Below are positions 26,324-34,857 of a stretch of DNA of 52,477 nt, in pieces. The first letter of the stretch is position 1. Every line of letters starts with the position of its first letter. This DNA is from an uncultured Bacteroidales bacterium (lineage in GTDB: Bacteria > Bacteroidota > Bacteroidia > Bacteroidales > JAUNSR01), in the NCBI GenBank assembly GCA_947074145.1, contig CAMTOJ010000021.1, positions 1 through 52,477 on the forward strand, in the 5' to 3' direction. The position numbers and the translations under genes were made by a program. The notes beneath the pieces were generated by a model. The model saw only the letters and a list, made by a program, of their open reading frames with translations. It did no database searches and was not told where the DNA came from.

Positions 26324-29300
26324 ATGACAGCCAAAAACAATTATTTACTATTATTTTTTCTTCTTTTTAACACATTAACACAAGCCGGATTAATAAAGAA
26401 AATTGATCTCCGAGATAATATTTCAAATAATACTATAAGGTCTATTACTCAAGACAAAGATGGCTTTATGTGGTTTGCGACGGAGAAAGGATTAAACCGT
26501 TTTGATGGAAATAGTTTTGTAAATTATTATGCGGATAAAGATATTGAGAACTCAATATCGGCGAATTCATTAAATTATATTTTGGCAGATGATGAATCAA
26601 ATTTGATATGGATTGCTACACAGAGAAGAGGTATTTCAGCATTTGACAAAACAACAGAAACTTTCATAAATTATCCGATTTGGGGCGATAAACCAAATAG
26701 CTTAAAAGCTTACGGTATTACGGGTTTGTGTTTGGGAGCGGGTGACGATCTATGGATAGCAACATATCAGAACGGACTAAAAAAACTTGACAAAAAAACC
26801 AATATAATTACACATTATGATAAGAGTCTGTTACCTCAATTAAAACATAATGATTTATGGACGCTTTTTTATGATAAAGAGAATAATCTGCTTTATGTAG
26901 GCTATGCATATAGCGGGTTAAGTGTAATTTCATTAAAACATAATACACTTCGTCATTATTATCATCGTAGCGATAATCCGAATAGTCTTCCTGCAAATAG
27001 AGTAAATCAAATTCTCAAAGATTCACAAAACAATATATGGATAGCAACTTTGGGAGGAATTGCGCTTTTCAATCCTGAAAGCGATAATTTCACTGTAATA
27101 AAACATGACAATAAAGATCCGAATAGCGTAATTGACAATAATATCACATGTATCGAACAGGTAAATGAAGAATTGTGGTTTGGAACATATACAGGTGGTG
27201 GAGTAAGTATTCTTAATATGAATGATATTGAGAAACTACCACATTCTCAAAATTTCAGAAATATATATGCTAATGATTTTGAAGATGGATTGTCAAACCC
27301 TTCTGTTCTTTCTATAAAGAAAGATCATTTCGATAATGTTTGGATAGGGACTAACGGAGGAGGTGTTAATGTTGTATGTCATCAAGAACCGTATTTTAAG
27401 AAGTTAACTTATTCCCCAATCAAAGGTGATAAAAACGGACTTAGTAGCAGAACCGTAAGAGCAGTCACATATGATAGAGAAGGACTTCTGTGGTTGGGGA
27501 CTGACGGCGAAGGAATAGATATATATGACGGAAACGAAAAAGTAAAAAGTTATAACAGTTCTAACGGTTTTAATTTTAAGGATAATTTCAGAACTGCTAT
27601 TACCGATAGTAAAGGGAATATTTGGCTTGGATCACACGAAACAGGAGTGGTATTTTATAATGTTGAGAAAAAAAGATTTGAAAATCCATTTTCCAATAAC
27701 AGGAAAACACCCACTTATGTCAATTGTATTTTCGAGGATAAAAAAGGAAATATATTATTTGGAACTGACCATTGCATATTTAAATTCAACCCCGAAAGTA
27801 AAGAGATTAATATTTTCGATGGAGGAAATATAAGACTATCCGATAATCTTATAAGATCTATTTCACAGGATAAAAACAATAATTATTGGATAGGAAGTGA
27901 AATAAACGGAATGAGTATCGTCAGCGAAGATTTTGAATTTATCAGAAACTTTCATGTATCATCCGGTTTTTGTTCAAATGGGATTACTCACATAATAAAA
28001 GATTCGAAAGATAATATGCTTGTTGCCACACTTGTTGGTCTGGCATATTTTTATGATCCTTTGAATTTTGAATATAAAGTGATAAATAAATCAACAGGGT
28101 TGGCTGATGAGTCAGTAAGAGCTGTATCTGAAGGTAGAAATGGAGAATTATGGTTTTCTACAAATGAAGGACTATGCCGATATACAATAGATTCTGAGAA
28201 AGTTGATAATTTCGATTATCATAACAATATACCTCAGGGAACTTTCACCAACGGATCAATCGTCAAATCATCGGAAGGAGTTATCTATTTTGGCTCGCAA
28301 GAGGGAATATGTTATTTCGACTGTAAAAATGATCCTACCGGAAGTTTAATTCCTAATGTGAAGATTACTGATATTAAGATCTATGAACCACAAACACGAA
28401 ACAATAAGAGTGAGATCTCTAATTCACCCATAACTGAAGAACTAAAATTAAAATATAATCAAAACACTTTCAGCATATATTTCAGCGTGATGGATTATGC
28501 TTTAAAAGATATACTTACATATAATTATTCTTTATCTGAAAATAATGAAGATGCGTGGTTTCAGACAAACGGAGAGAATCATGTCACTTTCAGAAATATT
28601 CCTCCCGGAAAATATACATTCAAGGTTAAGGCGGCATTAAGAAACGGAGAGTTTTCTGATCAATATTCATTTATAAAAGTTATAGTAGTACCACCTTTTT
28701 GGCTTACTATATGGGCCAAACTACTATATATCTTCGTCTTGATATCTGTAACGCTCATTATACTAATAGCAAATAAAAGGAAACTGGAACTTGAATATCA
28801 GTTGAATCTTGAGAAGGAGAATCATCAAAAAGATAAAAGTCTTAATGATGAAAAACTTCGTTTCTATACCAATATAGCACATGAATTAAGAACTCCTTTA
28901 ACTCTTATTCTGGGTCCGCTGGAGGAACTGAATGATGATATTCGTATGGATGCAGATCAGAAAAGAAAGATTTCTACAATATTTAAAAGTGCATCAAGAT
29001 TGTCGAACCTTACTAATGAGATATTAGAGTTTCGTAAGAGTGAAACCAATAATAGAAAATTGTGTGTGCGTAAAGCCGACATTATAAATCATATAACAGA
29101 AATAGTACTTAAATATAAAGAGTTCAATAAAAACGAAAATATTGATATAAATATCATTTGTAATAGTTCAAGAAAAGAGCTCTTTTTCGATTCTGAAGTC
29201 ATAATGATTATCATCGACAATTTGATTTCAAATTCACTTAAATACACATTCGAAGGGAGTATTGATATTATTATTGAAGAAGTAACTAAAGAAGATATTA

Positions 29301-30358
29301 CCTATTTACAAATCGAGGTTAAGGATACCGGTGTTGGGATTCCGGCTGAATCACTTGATATGATATTCGAGAGATATTATCAGGCTCGTGGTGAATATCA
29401 GGCATATGGGACCGGGATAGGTCTTTCACTTGTAAAAAATATGGTGACTCTTCATGAAGGAGATATTGATGTTAAAAGTGAACTAAATAAAGGTACATCT
29501 TTCTTAGTTCGGATTATTGCCGATAATCAATATCCAGATGCAATTCATATTGAGGAAAAAGATATTGAGATCATAAAAGAGAGAAATTCCGACTCGAAAC
29601 CATTATTATTAGTGGTAGAAGACAATTATGATATTAGAGAATATATTACTCACACCTTTATTGATGATTTTGATGTGATTATTGCAGAAAACGGAAAAAG
29701 AGGCTTCGAAACAGCATCTGAAAGAGTTCCTGATATTATAATAAGTGATGTAATGATGCCTGTAATGGATGGTCTTATTATGACTAAAAAAATAAAAGAG
29801 AATACCTCTACCTGTCATATCCCGATTGTTCTTCTTACGGCAAAAACAAATGAAGAGGATAAAAATGAGGGTTATCAGAGCGGTGCTGATTCTTATCTTA
29901 CAAAACCTTTTAGTGCAAAGACATTGAGAACTCGAGTATTTAATCTTCTTGAATCGAGAGATAAAGTCAGAAATATGTTTTCCGATAAATCTTATAAAAA
30001 GGCAATACTTGAAAAATCTTTAAATAAAATAGATCAGCAATTCATTGACAAAATAACCGATATAATAGAAACAAACATAGTCTCGGAAGAGTTAAGCATA
30101 CAGTTTCTTGCCGATAATATGAATATGAGTTATCCTTCTTTTTTCAGAAAGATAAAAGCAATAACAGGAATGTCGGGTACAGATTTTATTCGTAAGATTA
30201 AAATGAAAAAGGCAGAAGATCTGCTTTTAGCAAGAGAATTAAGTATAACTGAAATAGCTTTTAAAGTGGGATTCAACAGCGCCGCTTCGTTTAGAAAATC
30301 ATATAAAGCGGAGTTCGGTGTCTCACCGACCGAATCTCTTAAAAAGCTTGAGGAATAG
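26324..30358 (+). CDS. Hybrid two-component system sensor/regulator (HTCS) 1
   Basis: 1344 residues, inner membrane. Signal peptide 1-21; two periplasmic seven-bladed propellers of Reg_prop repeats (many WIGT/WIAT/DGLS motifs) about 25-690; Y_Y_Y domain about 700-785; membrane helix about 793-815; HisKA with phospho-acceptor H853 in IAHELRTPLT; HATPase with N-box near 964 (DNLISNSLKY) and G-box (DTGVGIP); receiver domain with D1142 in ISDVMMPVMDG; AraC-type HTH about 1238-1342. All key residues are present, so the full relay looks intact. Such proteins bind a specific oligosaccharide in the periplasm and activate the matching polysaccharide genes. It is back to back with GH128, its most likely target. 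Confidence 0.95.
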   Translation: MTAKNNYLLLFFLLFNTLTQAGLIKKIDLRDNISNNTIRSITQDKDGFMWFATEKGLNRFDGNSFVNYYADKDIENSISANSLNYILADDESNLIWIATQRRGISAFDKTTETFINYPIWGDKPNSLKAYGITGLCLGAGDDLWIATYQNGLKKLDKKTNIITHYDKSLLPQLKHNDLWTLFYDKENNLLYVGYAYSGLSVISLKHNTLRHYYHRSDNPNSLPANRVNQILKDSQNNIWIATLGGIALFNPESDNFTVIKHDNKDPNSVIDNNITCIEQVNEELWFGTYTGGGVSILNMNDIEKLPHSQNFRNIYANDFEDGLSNPSVLSIKKDHFDNVWIGTNGGGVNVVCHQEPYFKKLTYSPIKGDKNGLSSRTVRAVTYDREGLLWLGTDGEGIDIYDGNEKVKSYNSSNGFNFKDNFRTAITDSKGNIWLGSHETGVVFYNVEKKRFENPFSNNRKTPTYVNCIFEDKKGNILFGTDHCIFKFNPESKEINIFDGGNIRLSDNLIRSISQDKNNNYWIGSEINGMSIVSEDFEFIRNFHVSSGFCSNGITHIIKDSKDNMLVATLVGLAYFYDPLNFEYKVINKSTGLADESVRAVSEGRNGELWFSTNEGLCRYTIDSEKVDNFDYHNNIPQGTFTNGSIVKSSEGVIYFGSQEGICYFDCKNDPTGSLIPNVKITDIKIYEPQTRNNKSEISNSPITEELKLKYNQNTFSIYFSVMDYALKDILTYNYSLSENNEDAWFQTNGENHVTFRNIPPGKYTFKVKAALRNGEFSDQYSFIKVIVVPPFWLTIWAKLLYIFVLISVTLIILIANKRKLELEYQLNLEKENHQKDKSLNDEKLRFYTNIAHELRTPLTLILGPLEELNDDIRMDADQKRKISTIFKSASRLSNLTNEILEFRKSETNNRKLCVRKADIINHITEIVLKYKEFNKNENIDINIICNSSRKELFFDSEVIMIIIDNLISNSLKYTFEGSIDIIIEEVTKEDITYLQIEVKDTGVGIPAESLDMIFERYYQARGEYQAYGTGIGLSLVKNMVTLHEGDIDVKSELNKGTSFLVRIIADNQYPDAIHIEEKDIEIIKERNSDSKPLLLVVEDNYDIREYITHTFIDDFDVIIAENGKRGFETASERVPDIIISDVMMPVMDGLIMTKKIKENTSTCHIPIVLLTAKTNEEDKNEGYQSGADSYLTKPFSAKTLRTRVFNLLESRDKVRNMFSDKSYKKAILEKSLNKIDQQFIDKITDIIETNIVSEELSIQFLADNMNMSYPSFFRKIKAITGMSGTDFIRKIKMKKAEDLLLARELSITEIAFKVGFNSAASFRKSYKAEFGVSPTESLKKLEE

Positions 30359-30382
30359 TAAAAAATCGAAACAGTTTTCATG

Positions 30383-30442
30383 ACACCTTGCAAGGTGTAA
30401 GTTATAACCTTGAATGGTTTTAATTGACACCTTACAAGGTGT
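30383..30442. repeat. Paired palindromes between the two convergent regulators
   Basis: ACACCTTGCAAGGTGT (30383-30398) is a perfect 16-bp palindrome. ACACCTTACAAGGTGT (30427-30442) is the same with one change. They share the flanks TG and AA and are 44 bp apart start to start, with a smaller AACC/GGTT repeat between. There is no T-run, so they are not classical terminators; they may act as a bidirectional end signal or belong to a dispersed REP-like family. Confidence 0.75.
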
Positions 30443-30503
30443 AATTAAAAATCTTGCAAAAGGGAAAGAAAATAGCTTTGTAAAAAGATAAAATAACCGT
30501 AAT

Positions 30504-33500
30504 CTATTCTTTTGTTATTTCAACTTTTGATATCTGCTTAATAAATTCTGACGGAGAGATACCAAATTGCTTTTTAAAACATTTTGTAAAATAATTAGGA
30601 TCAAAAATTCCAACCAGATATGATGCTTCAGAGACATTATGTCCCTCCATCATTCGCTTCTTTGCCTCCTTCATCTTTATAGTTTTGATAAATTCAGAAG
30701 CGGAAGAATCTGTCAGTTTTTTAAGTTTAAGATACAATAGGGAGCGACTGATATTCATCTCCTCGCATATCTCTTCTATTCCAAAATTGTCTTTTTGAAT
30801 ATTTTCAAGAACAAGAGATTCAATCTTATTAAGAAACTCCTCATCACGTTTATTTGTACCTAATTTAACGACAGGAGTATCGTCGGATATTTTATATCGA
30901 TTAATTATATTATTCCTTGTTTTCAACAGGTTTGAAATCATCTTTAATAAGTCGTCAGGATTAAACGGCTTAGGAAGATATGCATCTGCTCCATTTTTGA
31001 AACCTTCTGTTTTTGCATCCGGTTCAATCTTTGCACTTAGCAGGATTACAAGGATATGACTTGTAAGAACATCGGTTTTAATCTTATTTGTCAACTGATT
31101 ACCATCCATTTTAGGCATCATGACATCCGATAGTATTAAGTCAAAATCGCCTTTAGAGGCTTTTTCATATGCTGATTCACCGTCAAATGCAACCTCTACA
31201 TTGTAAAACTCTGAAAGAGTATCTTTAAGATAATTGTTGAGCTCTATATTATCTTCCACTATTAATATTTTGTTGCCTGATGTATTTGATATAATGCTCT
31301 CTTTCTCCAAATTATCATGTTCATCGACATAAAGGAAATTGTCTTCGTTCGATAATTTATGAACTATATATTTCTCTTCTTGCTCAAATGCAGCTTCGGA
31401 AACATTAACAAAAAAGTGTATTGTTGTCCCCTTTCCCTCTTCACTTTTGATTGAAATATCACCTTTATGCAGAGAAATAAGATTTCGGACAAGTGGTAAT
31501 CCCAATCCATAACCCGACTTCTCGTCGCGAGGATTAAGTTGATAATAGTTTTCAAAAATATTATCAATCTTATTCTTTGAAATACCACACCCGGTGTCAC
31601 TAATCTCACATGATATAAAATCAGAACCGTTTTCTGTATAATTATTGATATTGAATATTATTTTTCCACCTTCAGGAGTAAATTTCACAGCATTAGAAAG
31701 TAGATTATATATTATTCTTTCGAGTGACATTGAAGAATAATAAACATTAGATTTAGTAATTTCAACATTATGAATAAACTCTATTTTTCTCTCTGTTGCA
31801 ATTATTTCAAACCCTGATATAATATCGAAAATAGTATCTCTGATATCTGAACATTCTACATTTATTTTAGCTTCTCTATTTTCAAACTTGCTAAACAAAA
31901 GCATTTGATCGATAAGATTATTGATTTTTCGTGCATTGCTAAGCGCAATAGAAATTTTACGACCTGTATTCTTATCCAAATCATATACAGATGTCAATTG
32001 TTGCAACGGTGAAATTATTAGTGTCAAAGGGGTGCGAAGATCATGAGAGATATAAGAAAAGAAATTTGTGCGTTTCTGATTCATCTCTTCAATTCGACTC
32101 AGATTTTCTCTCTCTGTTTTCAATTTCATTCTCATTGTCAATCTGAATTTCATATAGACATAAATTAAATAGAGAATTATAAGAATAATCAAAGCGTATA
32201 TTAAATAGGCACTCGTAGATAACCAAAAAGGTGGTTTTATTTTTATATTGAGCGTTTTGGCATTATCATAATCCCATTCGTTTTCAGCTCCTGCAACAAC
32301 TGTCAGCACATATCTACCCGGATTAAGGTTATAAAGCTGAATAAGATGAGATTTCCCCATCTGCTGCCAGTTATTGTAAACACCATCAAGTCGAAATTTA
32401 TATTGAGTATTATTTAGATATTTATAATTCATACCCGAAAACTCCAGAAATATGGAACGGGCTCTTTTATAAGAAAGAGTAATATCATTGAGAGTTGAAA
32501 AATCATCAACTATCCTCTCTCCGCCTGCATTAACTGATGTAAGCATAACAGGAAACTGATTGCTTGATTTATCTATCTTAGCAGGGTCAAAAGAGATCAT
32601 ACCGTTGAAAGTCCCGAAGAACAGTTTATTGTCGGATGTAAGATATCCTGAACTATAATTAAATTGATTTGCGGGAAGACCATCTTTATCTGTAAAGATC
32701 TCTATTTCAAAATTCTTACTATCCATAAGGCAAAGACCGCTATTAGTGGTGATCCAAAGCGAACCGTTATTATCCTCAACAATTGTTTTTATTTCATTAG
32801 AAGGCAAACCATCGGACATAGAGAAACGTCGTATAAAATTTGCTTCTCGGTCAAACAATAATAATCCGTTATTGGAAGCTATCCAGATATTATCACCAAT
32901 ACGGTTTATAATAAAGATAGATGTCACAATCTCTTCTCCGGCATCAATTTTTTTTACTCTTTTCTTCTGAGTATCCAAAAGAAACAAACCCTGAGCAAGA
33001 GTTCCTACCCATAATTTATTGCTATCGGGAAGAAGTGAGTAACCAAAACTCCATCTTAAATGATCGGCCCATTCATCTAAACGGTTAAAATTGTCACTAT
33101 TTTTTGATTTTACAAATATTCCCCTTGTTGAACCTACCCAGATATTACCCAAAGAGTCTTCCTTTAGACTAAATATCATCTTTTCATGAAAATTCTCGAT
33201 ATATCTGAATTTTCCACTCTTATGAGAATAATGATAAAGCCCGTAACCGTATGTTCCAATCCAAATGTCATCTTTTGAATCTTTCAAAAGTGAATGAGTA
33301 TTTGTAACCTTTTCACCTTTATGAGAAAGATTAATACGATTGATCCCCGTATTATCCATTATATTAAGACTTCCATCTTCGGTAGCTATCCATATACGAT
33401 TTTTGTCATCTTCTATTATCTGACGCACAACATTTCCACTCAGATGATTAGGAGTATATCCAAAGGAGTAGGTTTTAATATTATCTGACCGATTGATATA

Positions 33501-34484
33501 TTGGTTGATTGCGGCAAAATATGATCCTATCCACATATTTCCCGAAGCATCTTTGAAAATAGAATATATAGAATTGTCATTAATATTGGTATCATCATAA
33601 ATATCTCTTTTGATATGTCTGACAAGATTAAGTCCCATATCATAGATATGTATTCCATCGTCAGATCCAATCCAGATATTATTGTCTTCATCTTTTTCAA
33701 AAGTTTTTATCTCTTTTATGAGATTTCCCGATTCGTCATGAAGAAAAACAACCTTACTATCATTATTAGGATCAAAAACTCCCACCGAAGAATCGGAGAA
33801 GTGGATCCAAAGACGATCGGAAGAGTCTATTTTAAATCTTATAATTCTTACGCCTGCTTTATTGCAAGATGAATATAATTTATCTGTATAATTGATTACA
33901 TTATTTTTCTCATTATCAAAATAATAAAGTTCATACATTCCCTGAATCCAAAGGTTGTTACGGGAGTCTGTCATTAATGTGTTTATGTTGCCTTTCAAAT
34001 CGGCTCCTTGAATACTTAATATTGAGAATATATCAGTTGTTTCATTATACTTAAAAAGTCCATTACTTGTACCCACTAAAATTGCACCATTGTTATCAAT
34101 GATGGTATTAACCCTGAGATTTCCAACTTCTTGTTTGAGATATATTGAAAAGGAATTGGTTTCATAGTTATATTTGTTTATTCCATTCTCTGTAAGAAAC
34201 CATATATCTCCGTTATTATCAAGATAATTCATATATATCAGATCACTTGAAATCTGATTATTTCTGGCGTAATAAGATTCTACATTATATCCGTCATATT
34301 TACTTAATCCGGAATTTGTACCTATCCAAATCATACCGTTTTTATCTGAATTTATTGCAAAAACAGTTCGGCTCGGAAGATCATTATTTATATCGCTTTG
34401 AATGAAACGAATATTATTAAGATCGATAGATGAGAGTGGAAATATATAAAACAGAAGAAAGATAATATATAATGTGTATTTCAT
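30504..34484 (-). CDS. Hybrid two-component system sensor/regulator (HTCS) 2
   Basis: 1326 residues with the same plan as regulator 1 but only distantly similar. Signal peptide 1-19; Reg_prop propellers about 22-640 (WIGTNSGLSKYDG, WIASNNGLLLFD); Y_Y_Y domain; membrane helix about 755-775; HisKA with H814 in ISHDLRTPLT; HATPase (NLLSNAVKFTPEGG, DTGCGIS); receiver with D1120 in LSDVMMPKMDG; C-terminal AraC HTH (about 1225-1322). All relay residues are present. It converges on regulator 1 and is divergent from the GH-A-like enzyme at 34858, which is its most likely target. The ligand is unknown. Confidence 0.95.
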   Translation of the reverse strand: MKYTLYIIFLLFYIFPLSSIDLNNIRFIQSDINNDLPSRTVFAINSDKNGMIWIGTNSGLSKYDGYNVESYYARNNQISSDLIYMNYLDNNGDIWFLTENGINKYNYETNSFSIYLKQEVGNLRVNTIIDNNGAILVGTSNGLFKYNETTDIFSILSIQGADLKGNINTLMTDSRNNLWIQGMYELYYFDNEKNNVINYTDKLYSSCNKAGVRIIRFKIDSSDRLWIHFSDSSVGVFDPNNDSKVVFLHDESGNLIKEIKTFEKDEDNNIWIGSDDGIHIYDMGLNLVRHIKRDIYDDTNINDNSIYSIFKDASGNMWIGSYFAAINQYINRSDNIKTYSFGYTPNHLSGNVVRQIIEDDKNRIWIATEDGSLNIMDNTGINRINLSHKGEKVTNTHSLLKDSKDDIWIGTYGYGLYHYSHKSGKFRYIENFHEKMIFSLKEDSLGNIWVGSTRGIFVKSKNSDNFNRLDEWADHLRWSFGYSLLPDSNKLWVGTLAQGLFLLDTQKKRVKKIDAGEEIVTSIFIINRIGDNIWIASNNGLLLFDREANFIRRFSMSDGLPSNEIKTIVEDNNGSLWITTNSGLCLMDSKNFEIEIFTDKDGLPANQFNYSSGYLTSDNKLFFGTFNGMISFDPAKIDKSSNQFPVMLTSVNAGGERIVDDFSTLNDITLSYKRARSIFLEFSGMNYKYLNNTQYKFRLDGVYNNWQQMGKSHLIQLYNLNPGRYVLTVVAGAENEWDYDNAKTLNIKIKPPFWLSTSAYLIYALIILIILYLIYVYMKFRLTMRMKLKTERENLSRIEEMNQKRTNFFSYISHDLRTPLTLIISPLQQLTSVYDLDKNTGRKISIALSNARKINNLIDQMLLFSKFENREAKINVECSDIRDTIFDIISGFEIIATERKIEFIHNVEITKSNVYYSSMSLERIIYNLLSNAVKFTPEGGKIIFNINNYTENGSDFISCEISDTGCGISKNKIDNIFENYYQLNPRDEKSGYGLGLPLVRNLISLHKGDISIKSEEGKGTTIHFFVNVSEAAFEQEEKYIVHKLSNEDNFLYVDEHDNLEKESIISNTSGNKILIVEDNIELNNYLKDTLSEFYNVEVAFDGESAYEKASKGDFDLILSDVMMPKMDGNQLTNKIKTDVLTSHILVILLSAKIEPDAKTEGFKNGADAYLPKPFNPDDLLKMISNLLKTRNNIINRYKISDDTPVVKLGTNKRDEEFLNKIESLVLENIQKDNFGIEEICEEMNISRSLLYLKLKKLTDSSASEFIKTIKMKEAKKRMMEGHNVSEASYLVGIFDPNYFTKCFKKQFGISPSEFIKQISKVEITKE

Positions 34485-34545
34485 TGATTGATAATGTGAT
34501 GAAAGGTATGTTAGATATGATTTAATATGTGTAATTCAGTAAATA

Positions 34546-34578
34546 CAAATATAATATATATTCAGGTTTTCTTTGCAA
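34546..34578 (-). promoter_or_regulatory. Promoter of hybrid regulator 2
   Basis: The minus strand has TTG (34576-34578), a 22-bp spacer, then TATATTTG (34546-34553). The predicted leader is about 55 nt. Confidence 0.45.
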
Positions 34579-34759
34579 GAAATTTTCTATTTCGAGATAT
34601 TTAAATATTTAAAAACGAGAATTATATACACCAAAAGTTATATAATATTTTACTAATAAAAACAGCTTCAATTCTCTCTAAAAAGAGAAAATTCTAAATA
34701 TCATAATTATTGTAAAATCAAGAATTTCATCATCAATCTATTATAAATTACATTTTTAG

Positions 34760-34767
34760 TATATTTG
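34760..34767 (+). promoter_or_regulatory. Promoter -7 box of the GH-A-like enzyme gene
   Basis: TATATTTG matches TAnnTTTG about 90 nt upstream of ATG 34858. No -33 TTTG is evident. Confidence 0.4.
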
Positions 34768-34857
34768 GAAGGATTAATTATTTATTATAACACATCATAG
34801 TATCAATTAAGCACATTTTATTAACGCTATAATCATCTATAAGAAACTTCTCTTCTC

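Larger units (their letters stand above)
34485..34857. other. Divergent intergenic region between regulator 2 and the GH-A-like enzyme gene
   Basis: 373 bp, very AT-rich. It carries a minus-strand promoter (34546-34578) for the regulator and a plus-strand -7 box (34760-34767) for the enzyme. No inverted repeat of note is visible, though a regulator-binding site is expected. Confidence 0.5.

Noticed and set aside
30383..30442. CRISPR array
   Set aside because: Only two palindromes with a short spacer and no further repeats or cas genes.
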